A stretch of DNA of 64,000 nucleotides, taken from positions 6,324,001 to 6,388,000 of the forward strand of contig NZ_CP084058.1 of assembly GCF_020215645.1 (NCBI RefSeq). Direction: 5' to 3'. Below are positions 33,083 through 40,813 of the stretch, in pieces. The stretch is from Nonomuraea gerenzanensis. GTDB lineage: Bacteria > Actinomycetota > Actinomycetes > Streptosporangiales > Streptosporangiaceae. The notes under the pieces are model-generated. The model did no database searches. It had not been told where the DNA came from and saw only the letters and a list, made by a program, of their open reading frames with translations. How positions within the stretch are numbered: the stretch's first letter is position 1; each line of letters opens with the position of its first letter. The position numbers were made by a program, and so were the translations under genes.

Positions 33083-33760
33083 ATGGAGCGGCACCAGGTC
33101 GCCGTCTACGTGGGGGCGATCGCGGCCGGCGCCGTGGTGGGCCTGGCCGCCCCCGGGCTCGGGCCGGTGCTGGAGCACGCGATCAACCCGGTGCTGGCGG
33201 CCTTGCTGTACGTGACGTTCCTACAGGTGCCGGCGGGCGAGCTGGTGCGGTCGCTGCGCGCCGGCCGGTTCCTGGCGGCAGCGCTGGTGGTGAACTTCGC
33301 CGTGGTGCCGCTGGTGGTCGCGGCGATGTTCGCCGTCCTGCCCGCCAGCCTGCCCGCCGATCGGGCTGTGCGGCTGGGCGTGCTGCTGGTGCTGCTGACG
33401 CCGTGCGTCGACTACGTGGTCGTCTTCACCGGGCTGGCCGGGGGCGACGCCCAGGTGCCCGAGCTGGACGGCAACCTGGCGGTGGTGGCCGGCGTGGTGC
33501 CGTTCTACGTGGCGTTCCTGGTCGTGATGGGCGCCGCCGGGCTCGCCGTCGCCCGATTGTTCCGCCTGGACGCGCCGGCCGGGCGGGCGATCGTCTTCAC
33601 CGGCGCCACCCGCAACTCCCTGGTCGTGCTGCCGCTCGCGCTGGCGCTGCCCGGCCACCTGTCCGTCGCCGGGGCGGTCGTGGTCACGCAGACCCTGGTG
33701 GAGGTGGTGGGCATGCTCGTCTACGTCCGCGTGGTGCCCCGGCTGCCGTCACTGCGGTAG
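33083..33760 (+). pseudogene. ACR3-type arsenite permease with large in-frame internal deletion
   Basis: 225 residues, against roughly 320-350 for this family. The N-terminal four helices (INPVLAALLYVTFLQVP, LTPCVDYVVVFTGLAGG with the conserved Cys) and the C-terminal helices (FYVAFLVVMGAAGLAV, FTGATRNSLVVLPLALALP, TQTLVEVVGML) are well kept. Near base 33450 the protein passes straight from GLAGGDAQ to VPELDGNL, skipping about 100 residues (several helices). The reading frame survives, so a protein may still be made, but the even-helix transporter fold should not form. ATG 33083 was chosen; the longer frame runs through the ArsR2 operator. Confidence 0.75.
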
Positions 33761-33871
33761 CGCGGAGCAGTGACCGGTGCGGTGGTCCTGGAGGCTCGCC
33801 ACGGCCGCGCGCCGGGCCGCGGCCGGTTCGGCCAGCTTCGCGTCGATGCGGTCCACCACCGCCTCCAGCAC

Positions 33872-35092
33872 TCAGCCACCGGAGCCGACGAGCCGGTCCA
33901 GCGCGATCGCGGGATCGGCGAGCGCGGTGCGGTCCACCGGGGAGCCCGCCAGGACGAGCGCCTTGAGCTGCTCGCCCTGGTCCCAGACGTTGACGTTCAT
34001 GGCCGCGATCACCGTGTCGTCACGCAGCCAGAAGGCCAGGAACACCCGCGCGTCCAGGTCCCCGCGGATGACCACGTCGTGCGCGAGCCCGGGCGGGACG
34101 TGGCCGAGGTACTCCATGCCCAGGTCGTACTGGTCGGTGTAGAAGTAGGGCAGCTCGTCGTAGGCGGCCGGCCGGCCGAGCATGGCGCGGGCGGCCACGG
34201 CGGGCTGGTTGAGGGCGTTGGCCCAGTGCTCGACCCGGAGGTGGGTGCCCAGGCGGGGGTGGTAGGCGCTGGCGACGTCACCGGCGGCGAAGATGTCGGG
34301 ATCGCTGGTGCGCAGGTCGGCCGTGGTCGTGACGCCGTTGTCGACCGCCAGCCCGGCGGCGGCGGCCAGCTCGGTGTCGGGCACGGCGCCGATGCCGGCC
34401 ACCACGGCGTCCGCCTCGAGGTGGGTACCGTCGGCCAGCCGCAGGCCGGTCTCGGTGACCTCGGCGAGCCGGGCGCCGAGCCGCAGGTCCACGCCGTGCT
34501 CGCGGTGCAGGCCGGCGAAGACCGCGCCGACCTCGGGGCCGAGCGCGCCGAGCAGCGGCTGCCGTTCCTGCTCCACCACGGCGACCTCGGCGCCGGCCGC
34601 GCGGGCCGCGGCGGCGGTCTCCAGGCCGATCCAGCCGGCGCCGACCACGGCGATCCTGCCTGCGGCGGACAGCGTGGCGCGCAGCCGTTCGCAGTCGTCC
34701 ACGGTACGCAGGTACAGCACGCGGTCGTGGCCGGGGACGGTCAGGCGGCGCGGGCTCGCCCCGGTGGCCAGCAGGAGCTTGTCGTAGCGGAGCCGCTCGC
34801 CGTCGGACAGCGTCACCTGGTGCGCGGCCCGGTCGAGTCCGGTCACCGCGACGCCGGTACGCAGGTCCACGGCGTGGTCGCGGTACCAGCCCGCGTCGTG
34901 CACGAAGATCTTCTGCCGTTCGTCGGCGCCCTGCAGGTAGCCCTTGGACAGCGGTGGCCGCTCGTAGGGCAGGTGCGGCTCCCTGCCGACGAGGACGATC
35001 TCGCCCTCGAACCCCTCCTTGCGCAGTGCCTCGGCGGCCTTGGCCGCGGCCAGGCCCCCTCCGGCGATCACGAACGTGGCCGGTGCCGGCAT
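33872..35092 (-). CDS. FAD-dependent ferredoxin/rubredoxin reductase-like oxidoreductase
   Basis: 406 residues: N-terminal FAD loop (FVIAGGGLAAAKAAEAL), PPLSKGYL, NAD-binding loop VVGAGWIGLE at about 148-157, FAD-contact DIFAAGDVA, and a C-terminal Reductase_C domain. Homologs pass electrons from NAD(P)H to ferredoxin or rubredoxin for P450s and oxygenases. It lies within the arsenic block, but no ferredoxin gene is adjacent. It could serve arsenic redox chemistry or the distant P450; neither is shown. A longer open frame upstream overlaps folE, so ATG 35092 is taken as the start. Confidence 0.92.
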   Translation of the reverse strand: MPAPATFVIAGGGLAAAKAAEALRKEGFEGEIVLVGREPHLPYERPPLSKGYLQGADERQKIFVHDAGWYRDHAVDLRTGVAVTGLDRAAHQVTLSDGERLRYDKLLLATGASPRRLTVPGHDRVLYLRTVDDCERLRATLSAAGRIAVVGAGWIGLETAAAARAAGAEVAVVEQERQPLLGALGPEVGAVFAGLHREHGVDLRLGARLAEVTETGLRLADGTHLEADAVVAGIGAVPDTELAAAAGLAVDNGVTTTADLRTSDPDIFAAGDVASAYHPRLGTHLRVEHWANALNQPAVAARAMLGRPAAYDELPYFYTDQYDLGMEYLGHVPPGLAHDVVIRGDLDARVFLAFWLRDDTVIAAMNVNVWDQGEQLKALVLAGSPVDRTALADPAIALDRLVGSGG

Positions 35093-35142
35093 CGTCCCTC
35101 TCCTGTCTGCTCGTTCGGGTGGAAGGTCGCTCGTACGGGTGG

Positions 35143-35778
35143 CTAGGCGTGCACCCCGGACAGCGCGAAGAACTCCTGCCGGGAACGCGCGTCCTCGCGC
35201 AGCACCCCCTGCAGGGCGGACGTCACGGTGCGCGACCCGCGCACGCGCACGCCGCGCATCGACATGCACAGGTGCTCGGCCTCGATCACCACGCCGACGC
35301 CCTTGGGCGCCAGGTGCTGCCGCAACCAGTCGGCCACCTGCTTGGTCAGCCGTTCCTGCACCTGCAGATCGCGGGCGAACAGCTCGACGACCCGGGCGAG
35401 CTTCGACAGCCCGAGGATGCGGTCGCCCGGCAGGTAGCCCACGTGGGCCACGCCCTGGAACGGCAGCAGGTGGTGCTCGCACAACGACTGCACCGGGATG
35501 TCGCGGGCCAGCACGAGCTCGTCGTACCCCTCCTCGTTGGGGAAGGTCGTCAGGTTGAACTCGCGCGGCGCCAGCAGCTCGGCGTAGGCGTGCGCGACCC
35601 GCCTCGGCGTGTCGGCCAGGTGCTCGGACGTCGCGTCCCTGCCCAGTGCGGTCAGCAGGTCGGCCACCGCCCGCTGCGCGGCCTCCAGGTCCACGCCGTC
35701 GCCCCGGCGGACCACCCGCAGGCGGCGCTGCTGGTGCTCCGCCGGGGTGACGGCCGGCTCCGCCACGGACTCGCTCAT
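35143..35778 (-). CDS. folE: GTP cyclohydrolase I
   Basis: 211 residues with FolE hallmarks: the zinc ligands in QSLCEHHLLPF and HLCMSMRG, the GLSKLARVVELFARDLQVQE helix, and a conserved C-terminus (SRTVTSALQGVLREDARSRQEF). It makes dihydroneopterin triphosphate from GTP for folate or other pterins. It is not with other folate genes, so this may be a second copy serving a special pterin or condition. Start taken at ATG 35778; an in-frame ATG at 35802 sits within a palindrome. Confidence 0.95.
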   Translation of the reverse strand: MSESVAEPAVTPAEHQQRRLRVVRRGDGVDLEAAQRAVADLLTALGRDATSEHLADTPRRVAHAYAELLAPREFNLTTFPNEEGYDELVLARDIPVQSLCEHHLLPFQGVAHVGYLPGDRILGLSKLARVVELFARDLQVQERLTKQVADWLRQHLAPKGVGVVIEAEHLCMSMRGVRVRGSRTVTSALQGVLREDARSRQEFFALSGVHA

Positions 35779-35795
35779 GCCGCCCGCCCGTGATC

Positions 35796-35821
35796 GTTGC
35801 ATGCGCCCCGCATGATGCAAC
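35796..35821. promoter_or_regulatory. Inverted repeat between folE and divergent HTH gene
   Basis: GTTGCAT (35796-35802) and ATGCAAC (35815-35821) are perfect arms, with further inner pairing (GCATGCG/CGCATG). It lies between folE and the divergent regulator at 35897 and could be that regulator's operator. Confidence 0.5.
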
Positions 35822-35896
35822 CCCCTTCTTCTATCGATGAGTTTCGTTAACATTAGAAGGAGCACGGTAATTTAGTCAACAGGAGTGGGTTTTAGA

Positions 35897-36610
35897 ATGG
35901 GCGAGGTCAACGGTGCATCGGCAGGCATCTCCGCCATCGCGGCACTGGACGAGCCGACCCGGCGCCGCCTGTACGAGTTCGTGGTGCGGCAGCCCGCACC
36001 GGTGAGCCGCGACCAGGCCGCCGACGCCGTGCAGGCGCCGCGCAACACCGTCTCCTTCCACCTCGACAAGCTGGTGGCCGAAGGCCTGCTCGAAGCCGTC
36101 TACCAGCGCCGCACCGGCCGCACCGGCCCCGGCGCGGGGCGGCCGTCCAAGCTCTACCGGCGCTCGCCCGGGCAGATCGCCGTCTCGCTGCCGGACCGGC
36201 GCTACGAGAGCGCCGCCCATCTGCTCGCCGACGCCCTCCAAGAGGCGCAGGACACCGGAGAGCCGCCGCGCGCCGTACTCGACCGCCGCGCCCGCGAGCT
36301 CGGCCGGGGACTCGGGCGCGACGCCCGCCCCGCCACTCCCGCGCCGGACGCGCGCACCGGGGTCATGCAGGCGCTGGAGGCCCTCGGCTTCGAGCCCCGC
36401 GCAGCCGGCGACACCATCGCCCTGGTCAACTGCCCCTTCCACAGCCTGGCCCGGCAGCACACCGAGCTGGTCTGCGGCATGAACCTGTGCCTGCTCACCG
36501 GCCTGCTCGAAGGTCTCGCCGCGACCGGGGTCACCGCCCGCCTGGAGCCCGACCCCGAGCACTGCTGCGTCCGCCTCCACCCGGCCGGCCCCACCCCGGC
36601 CGCGCACTGA
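35897..36610 (+). CDS. HTH transcriptional regulator with Cys-rich C-terminus (COG2345-like)
   Basis: 237 residues. An ArsR/MarR-like winged helix (about 12-80: DEPTRRRLYEFVVRQ, APRNTVSFHLDKLVAEGLL) is followed by an effector domain ending in NCPFHSLARQHTELVC, GMNLC and HCCVRLHP. The spaced cysteines suggest an Fe-S cluster or metal site, as in SufR-type regulators, but the exact spacing differs. ATG 35897 has AGGAG 11 bases upstream; a GTG at 35885 overlaps that site. The promoter region is AT-rich. It is divergent from folE and probably controls it. Confidence 0.85.
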   Translation: MGEVNGASAGISAIAALDEPTRRRLYEFVVRQPAPVSRDQAADAVQAPRNTVSFHLDKLVAEGLLEAVYQRRTGRTGPGAGRPSKLYRRSPGQIAVSLPDRRYESAAHLLADALQEAQDTGEPPRAVLDRRARELGRGLGRDARPATPAPDARTGVMQALEALGFEPRAAGDTIALVNCPFHSLARQHTELVCGMNLCLLTGLLEGLAATGVTARLEPDPEHCCVRLHPAGPTPAAH

Positions 36611-36626
36611 GAGCGGCGCCACGCCA

Positions 36627-36656
36627 GGGCCCCCGGCCAGGCTGGGGCGGGGGCCC
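36627..36656. terminator. Stem-loop between convergent regulator genes
   Basis: Perfect 9-base arms GGGCCCCCG (36627-36635) and CGGGGGCCC (36648-36656) lie between the stops at 36610 and 36680. A strong GC stem with no T tract; it probably works in both directions. Confidence 0.5.
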
Positions 36657-36679
36657 CGCCAGGCTGGGGCGGCGCCGGT

Positions 36680-37243
36680 CTACGCCCGGTCGAGGGCCGC
36701 TCGCACGCCGGGCTCGACGGCCGCGCGGAAGGCGGCGTCCAGCTCGGCGGGCGAGGCCGTCGTCTGACCGTCCACCCACGCCCGCAGCAACCCCATGAAC
36801 GCCCCCACCACGCAGACCACCAGCAGGTCGAGCGCGGCCGAGCCCCGTGCGCCCGCCGCCAGCAGCTCCTCGCGGACGACGGCGGCGAGCAGCCGCTCGC
36901 CGTGCGCGTGCACCGGCCCGCCGCCGCGCCGCCCCAGCAGCGCCCGCACCAGCCGCTCCTGCTCACGCACGTGCTCGAACATCGGCAGGCTGAACGCCAG
37001 CAGCCGCCCCTGCGAGGAGCGGGCGCCATCCGCAGGGGGCCGCAGGAAGGCCAGCTCGCCGACGTTGCTGAGCAGCACGTCCTGCTTGTCGGTGAAATGG
37101 GCGTAGAACGTGGAGCGGCCCACGTCCGCCCGCTCGATGATGTCGGTCACGGTCACCGCGTCATACCCCTTGTCCAGGATCAGCGCCACCAGCGCCTCCT
37201 GGATCAGCCGCCGCGTGCGCCGCACCCGCCTGTCTCCGGACAC
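36680..37243 (-). CDS. TetR family regulator
   Basis: 187 residues: TetR DNA-binding domain (about 6-52: RLIQEALVALILDKGYDAVTV, then ERADVGRSTFYAHF) and a variable C-terminal domain. GTG 37243 follows the purine-rich GGGGAA. It is divergent from the methyltransferase gene at 37361, and repeated GTTCGGTA/GTTCCGAAC elements in the gap are likely operators. The ligand is unknown. Confidence 0.9.
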   Translation of the reverse strand: MSGDRRVRRTRRLIQEALVALILDKGYDAVTVTDIIERADVGRSTFYAHFTDKQDVLLSNVGELAFLRPPADGARSSQGRLLAFSLPMFEHVREQERLVRALLGRRGGGPVHAHGERLLAAVVREELLAAGARGSAALDLLVVCVVGAFMGLLRAWVDGQTTASPAELDAAFRAAVEPGVRAALDRA

Positions 37244-37256
37244 TTCCCCGCCCTCT

Positions 37257-37344
37257 GTTCGGTACGGCACACTGCGGCCGATCTGCTCGTTGACCCGCGC
37301 CCTGGATGAACACATCATCCAATACCGAACACATCGTTCCGAAC
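37257..37344. promoter_or_regulatory. TetR/methyltransferase promoter with repeated half-sites
   Basis: GTTCGGTA (37257-37264), its inverse TACCGAAC (37323-37330) and the palindrome GTTCCGAAC (37336-37344) share the same core. They lie at the two ends of the 117-base divergent gap, as expected for a TetR repressor controlling itself and its neighbour. Confidence 0.5.
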
Positions 37345-37360
37345 TCGGAGAGGTCAGGCC

Positions 37361-38011
37361 ATGGCACTGGGCAAGCTCCTGCATCGTCACCACCACACCG
37401 AGCACCCCGACTCCGGCGGCGTGCTCGACCGGCCGCGCGCGTACGAGGTCTTCGGTTCGATCGCCTTCCTCGGCACCCGCCGCGCCGCCTTCACCCGCGT
37501 GGCCACCGCGGCCCGGCCCCGCGCCGGCGACCGGGTCCTCGACGTCGGCTGCGGCACCGGCTACCTCAGCCGGATCCTGGCCCCGGTCGTGACGCCCAGC
37601 GGGCACGTCACGGGCCTGGACCCGGCACCGGAGATGGTCCGCTACGCCACCCGCCGCGCCCCGGCCAACTGCACCTACGTCCAGGGCCAGGGGCAGGACC
37701 TGCCCTTCCCCGACCACTCCTTCGACCTGGTGGTCTCCAGCCTGGCCGTGCACCACATCCCGAAGGAGGCCCGGCCTGAGGCGTTGCGGCAGATGTACCG
37801 GGTGCTGCGGCCGGGCGGGCGGCTGCTCATCGCCGAGTTCCGCCCGCCGGCCGGCCCGGCCCGGCACCTGGTGGGCGTGCTGTCGGGGCCGGCCATGCGG
37901 CACGATCCCCGCGAGCTGCTCGGCACCCTGATCCCGGACGCCGGGTTCGTGGTGGAGTCGGAGGGCGCGTTGCCGTCCCTGCTGTACTACGTCCGGGCCA
38001 CCCGGCCGTAG
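37361..38011 (+). CDS. Class I SAM-dependent methyltransferase
   Basis: 216 residues: SAM loop VLDVGCGTGYLSRIL, acidic GLDPAPEMV, FDLVVSSLAVHHIP and YRVLRPGGRLLIAEF, the pattern of UbiE/COQ5-like small-molecule methyltransferases. The N-terminus has a His-rich run (HRHHHTEH). The substrate is unknown. ATG preceded by GGAGAGG. It is under probable control of the divergent TetR. The gene converges on the CDF transporter with a 17-base gap. Confidence 0.9.
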   Translation: MALGKLLHRHHHTEHPDSGGVLDRPRAYEVFGSIAFLGTRRAAFTRVATAARPRAGDRVLDVGCGTGYLSRILAPVVTPSGHVTGLDPAPEMVRYATRRAPANCTYVQGQGQDLPFPDHSFDLVVSSLAVHHIPKEARPEALRQMYRVLRPGGRLLIAEFRPPAGPARHLVGVLSGPAMRHDPRELLGTLIPDAGFVVESEGALPSLLYYVRATRP

Positions 38012-38028
38012 CCGCGGCGACCGCCGGG

Positions 38029-38712
38029 TCAGCCCCCGGACGGCGAGCAGCAGGAACAGCCTGGGGCGCAGGTCCCGCAGCCCTGCTCCTCGGTGGCGGC
38101 CGGGACGGCGCAGCAGGCGTCCCCGCGCCAGGCCTCGCGCCCCTCCTTGACGGCGACGGCGGCGATGATCAGCGCGGCGATCGGGTCGGCCCAGGACCAG
38201 CCGAACAGGCTGTTGAGCGCCAGCCCGGCCAGCAGCACACCGGACAGGTAGGTGCACAGCAGCGTCTGCTTGGAGTCGGCGACCGCCGAGGCCGAGCCCA
38301 GCTCGCGGCCCGCGCGCCGCTGGGCGCCTGACAGGAACGGCATGACCAGCAGCGACAGCGCGGCCAGGATCAGGCCCGGGGTGGAGTGCTCGGCCTCGCC
38401 GGCGCCGAGCAGGGCGCGTACGGCGTCGAACGTGACGTAGGCGGCCAGCGCGAAGAACGAGATCGCGATCACGCGCAACGCGGCCTTCTCCCGCCGCTCG
38501 GGGTCGGCGGCGGAGAACTGCCAGGCGACCGCGGCGGCGGAGGCCACCTCGACGATCGAGTCGAGCCCGAAGCCGATCAGCGCGGCGGAGGAGGCGGCGG
38601 CGCCGGCGGTGATGGCGACGGCCGCCTCGATCACGTTGTAGGTGATGGTGACCCCGACCAGCAGCCGGATGCGGCGCCGCAGGGCCGTCCGCCGCGCCAG
38701 GTCCAGCGTCAC
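38029..38712 (-). CDS. Cation diffusion facilitator-type metal exporter with Cys-rich tail
   Basis: 227 residues with about five to six membrane helices; GFGLDSIVEVASA and SVADSKQT-like segments (ASAVADSKQTLL) carry the acidic/His metal-site pattern of CDF proteins. The large cytoplasmic domain of classic CDFs is missing; instead there is a short C-terminal tail with eight cysteines (DACC, CGTC, CSCC type), a likely soft-metal sponge. GTG 38712 overlaps the stop of the CmtR-like sensor gene by 4 bases, so sensor and pump form one operon. Likely cargo: Cd, Pb or Zn. Confidence 0.85.
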   Translation of the reverse strand: MTLDLARRTALRRRIRLLVGVTITYNVIEAAVAITAGAAASSAALIGFGLDSIVEVASAAAVAWQFSAADPERREKAALRVIAISFFALAAYVTFDAVRALLGAGEAEHSTPGLILAALSLLVMPFLSGAQRRAGRELGSASAVADSKQTLLCTYLSGVLLAGLALNSLFGWSWADPIAALIIAAVAVKEGREAWRGDACCAVPAATEEQGCGTCAPGCSCCSPSGG

Positions 38713-39077
38713 CGTCTGCCTCCGCCGTGGTCCGGGCACAGTGCCACGGCGTGGCCGGTGGCGGCCAGCAGCTGCTCGGCCGAGGCGAGCAGGTCCATCA
38801 GCTCGGGCCGGGTCAGGGAGTAGAACGACTGGCGGCCTTCGGCGCGGTAGTCGATCAGCCCGCAGTCGCGCAGGCAGGCCAGGTGCTTGGACACGGTGGA
38901 CTGGGCCAGCCCGAGCTGGGTGGTCAGATCGACCACCCGGGCCTCGCCGCGGGCCAGCCGCTGCACGATGCGCAGCCGGGTCTCGTCGGCCAGGGAGTGG
39001 AACAGCGCCGCCGCAGGGGAGATGCCGGCGGCGATGTCGGCACTGACACAACGGCCGGCATCCTGATTGATCGCCAT
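38709..39077 (-). CDS. CmtR-like ArsR/SmtB metal sensor
   Basis: 122 residues. Winged helix with LADETRLRIVQRL and LGLAQSTVSKHL, then Cys68-x3-Cys72 in HLACLRDCGLI and a third Cys114 near the C-terminus (VALCPDHG). These three match the Cd/Pb-binding set of mycobacterial CmtR (Cys57, Cys61, Cys102) in order and spacing. Metal binding should release the operator at 39070-39085. It is coupled by a 4-base overlap to the CDF exporter. ATG 39077 lies within the operator. Confidence 0.92.
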   Translation of the reverse strand: MAINQDAGRCVSADIAAGISPAAALFHSLADETRLRIVQRLARGEARVVDLTTQLGLAQSTVSKHLACLRDCGLIDYRAEGRQSFYSLTRPELMDLLASAEQLLAATGHAVALCPDHGGGRR

Positions 39078-39085
39078 ATGGCGAT
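39070..39085. promoter_or_regulatory. Operator of the CmtR-like sensor, over its start codon
   Basis: ATCGCCATATGGCGAT is a perfect 16-base palindrome holding the start codon (39075-39077). The -10-like TATCAT (39084-39089, minus strand) ends 6 bases before the ATG, which fits a leaderless transcript blocked by the bound sensor. Confidence 0.75.
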
Positions 39086-39247
39086 GATAGCCAGGAATCG
39101 GAATGTAGTGAAGGCGCGCCGGTCGGCGGGCAGGCGGACAGCGATCGGGTCCATGGAGCACAGGTCTGACCTCTTCGAGAACCAGCCGCGCAGGCCCCGA
39201 TCGGCGTCGAACGGCGAGCGCAGCGCGTAGACGAGATCCGCCTCGCG

Positions 39248-39517
39248 TCAGGCCGCGGCCACCTCGTCGGCGGCGATCTCCCAGCCGACCCGGCGGACGA
39301 GGTCGTACCGCTGGTGCAGCCGCGAGGCGGGAGCGCGGACCGCCGCGTGCCGGCGCGGCCGCCGGCGCAGGTCGGCCGCCTTGCCGACGTAGAGGACCTC
39401 GTCGCGTTCGCCGAGGAAGCCGCGTTCGCCGAGGAAGAGGTAGACGCCGGCCTCGCGCGGCGCGTGCGCGGCGGCGGCCCGCAGGACCGCGAGCCCCGCC
39501 TCGCCCCATTCGTTCAC
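39248..39517 (-). pseudogene. GIY-YIG nuclease-like gene interrupted by in-frame TGA
   Basis: 89 residues from GTG 39517: AGVYLFLGERGF, then DEVLYVGKAADLRRR form the GIY-YIG core of UvrC-type domains. The frame stops at TGA 39248-39250, right after ADEVAAA. In the same frame beyond the stop comes READLVYALRSPFDADRG, which is how homologs continue (usually Cys or Ala then READLI.ALRPPF). A single base change (for example TGC to TGA) would explain it. The product lacks the end of the domain. The start overlaps the MFS stop by 4 bases. Confidence 0.65.
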
Positions 39518-40728
39518 CTGGCCTCCTCCGGCTCGCGCGGCGGCTGGATCAGCGCCTGAGCGTACCGTGGCAGGCGCCGGGTCAGGACGGCGGCGAGCAG
39601 CCCGAGCCCGGCGTAGGCAGCGCCGAGCAGGCTGGCGGCGGTCCAGCCCGCGGCGCTGTAGGCCCAGGTGGTGGTGACCGCGCCGAGCGCGGAGCCGAGG
39701 GAGTAGCAGGCCATGTAGGCGCCGATGACGCCGCTGCTCCGGTCGGGCCGGGCGGTGGTGAGCAGGTGCTGGTTGCTGACGTGCACAGCCTGTACGGCGA
39801 AGTCCAGCACCACGACGCCGGCGATCAGCAGCCACAACGACGACCCCGCCTGCGCGATCAGCAGCCACGAGGCGGCGAGCACCGCCAGCGCCCAGCACGT
39901 GACGGCGGGCGCCCGGCCCCGGTCGGCCCACCGTCCGGCCCGGGCCGCGCCGAGCGCCCCCGTCAGACCGGCGAGCCCGAACAGCCCGGCTTCGGTGCTG
40001 CCGAGGTGCCACGGCGCGTCGCCGAGCGGCAGGGCCAGCCCGCTCCACAACGTGCCGAAGGAGGCGAACAGGAAGAACGCGACCAGCCCCCGGCTCAGCA
40101 GGAGCCGGTCACCGGCGGCCAGCCTGACCAGCTCCGACAGCGCGTCGCCGTAGCTGGCGCGGGGACGGCGGAGCTCGGGCTCCAGCGTGAGCCGGGCGGC
40201 GAGCGCGAGCGCGGCGCAGAGCCCGGCGATGACGAGGTAGACGACCCGCCAGCCGGCGTGCTCGCCCAGCGTGCCCGCCACCACCCGCACGCCGAGGATC
40301 CCGACGACCACACCGGAGGTGACCGCGCCGATGTTGCGGCCCCGCTCGCCCGCCGGTGAGACGGCGGCGACGTAGGCCACCGTGATCTGCACGACCACGG
40401 CGAACAGCCCGGCCAGGGCCAGTCCCGCGATCGCCACGGCGGCCACGGGCGCGATGGCGGCCACCCCCGCACCCGCCGCGGTGAGCAGCAGGTGCACCGT
40501 GATGAGCCGGCGCCGATCCACCAGGTCACCGAGCGGGACCAGCAGCACCAGCCCCGCCAGGTAGCCGATCTGCCCGGCGGCGACCAGCCATCCCAGCGAT
40601 CCCTCGTCCAGCCCGAGGTCCCGGCCCGCGGCCTCGATGACCGGCTGGATCCCGTAGACGACCGACACCGCCACCGCGCACACCAGCGCGAGCACGGCCC
40701 GCCGCCTTCCCGTCAACCCCGACGCCAT
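39514..40728 (-). CDS. MFS transporter
   Basis: 404 residues, about twelve helices; the MFS loop signature appears as GDLVDRRRLI after helix 2 and a second as GRWADRGRAP in the middle. It resembles drug/metabolite exporters of the DHA1 type. ATG 40728 has GGAGG 5 bases upstream. It is divergent from an HxlR regulator, with paired direct repeats in the shared promoter, so it is likely an inducible exporter. Substrate unknown. Confidence 0.92.
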   Translation of the reverse strand: MASGLTGRRRAVLALVCAVAVSVVYGIQPVIEAAGRDLGLDEGSLGWLVAAGQIGYLAGLVLLVPLGDLVDRRRLITVHLLLTAAGAGVAAIAPVAAVAIAGLALAGLFAVVVQITVAYVAAVSPAGERGRNIGAVTSGVVVGILGVRVVAGTLGEHAGWRVVYLVIAGLCAALALAARLTLEPELRRPRASYGDALSELVRLAAGDRLLLSRGLVAFFLFASFGTLWSGLALPLGDAPWHLGSTEAGLFGLAGLTGALGAARAGRWADRGRAPAVTCWALAVLAASWLLIAQAGSSLWLLIAGVVVLDFAVQAVHVSNQHLLTTARPDRSSGVIGAYMACYSLGSALGAVTTTWAYSAAGWTAASLLGAAYAGLGLLAAVLTRRLPRYAQALIQPPREPEEAR

Positions 40729-40742
40729 ACCCGCCTCCGAAA

Positions 40743-40800
40743 GGTTTCAAAATGCAACTCATTGGAAGCTAGGGCATAATGGTTTCAAATCGCAACCCAT
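40743..40800. promoter_or_regulatory. Two direct repeats in the MFS/HxlR promoter
   Basis: GGTTTCAAAATGCAACTCAT (40743-40762) and GGTTTCAAATCGCAACCCAT (40781-40800) differ at few positions and are 38 bases apart. Each contains a near-palindrome GTTTCA-n3-TGCAAC or CGCAAC. Likely HxlR binding sites. Confidence 0.65.
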
Positions 40801-40813
40801 CTTGGAGAGGCCA

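Noticed and set aside
39248..39250. TGA in the GIY-YIG gene considered as a selenocysteine codon
   Set aside because: No insertion element is visible, the family has no selenoprotein members that I know of, and the neighbouring genes show ordinary decay.
29246..39517. Metalloid block as an integrated mobile island
   Set aside because: I found no integrase, transposase, tRNA or flanking direct repeats at its edges, and base composition looks like the rest.
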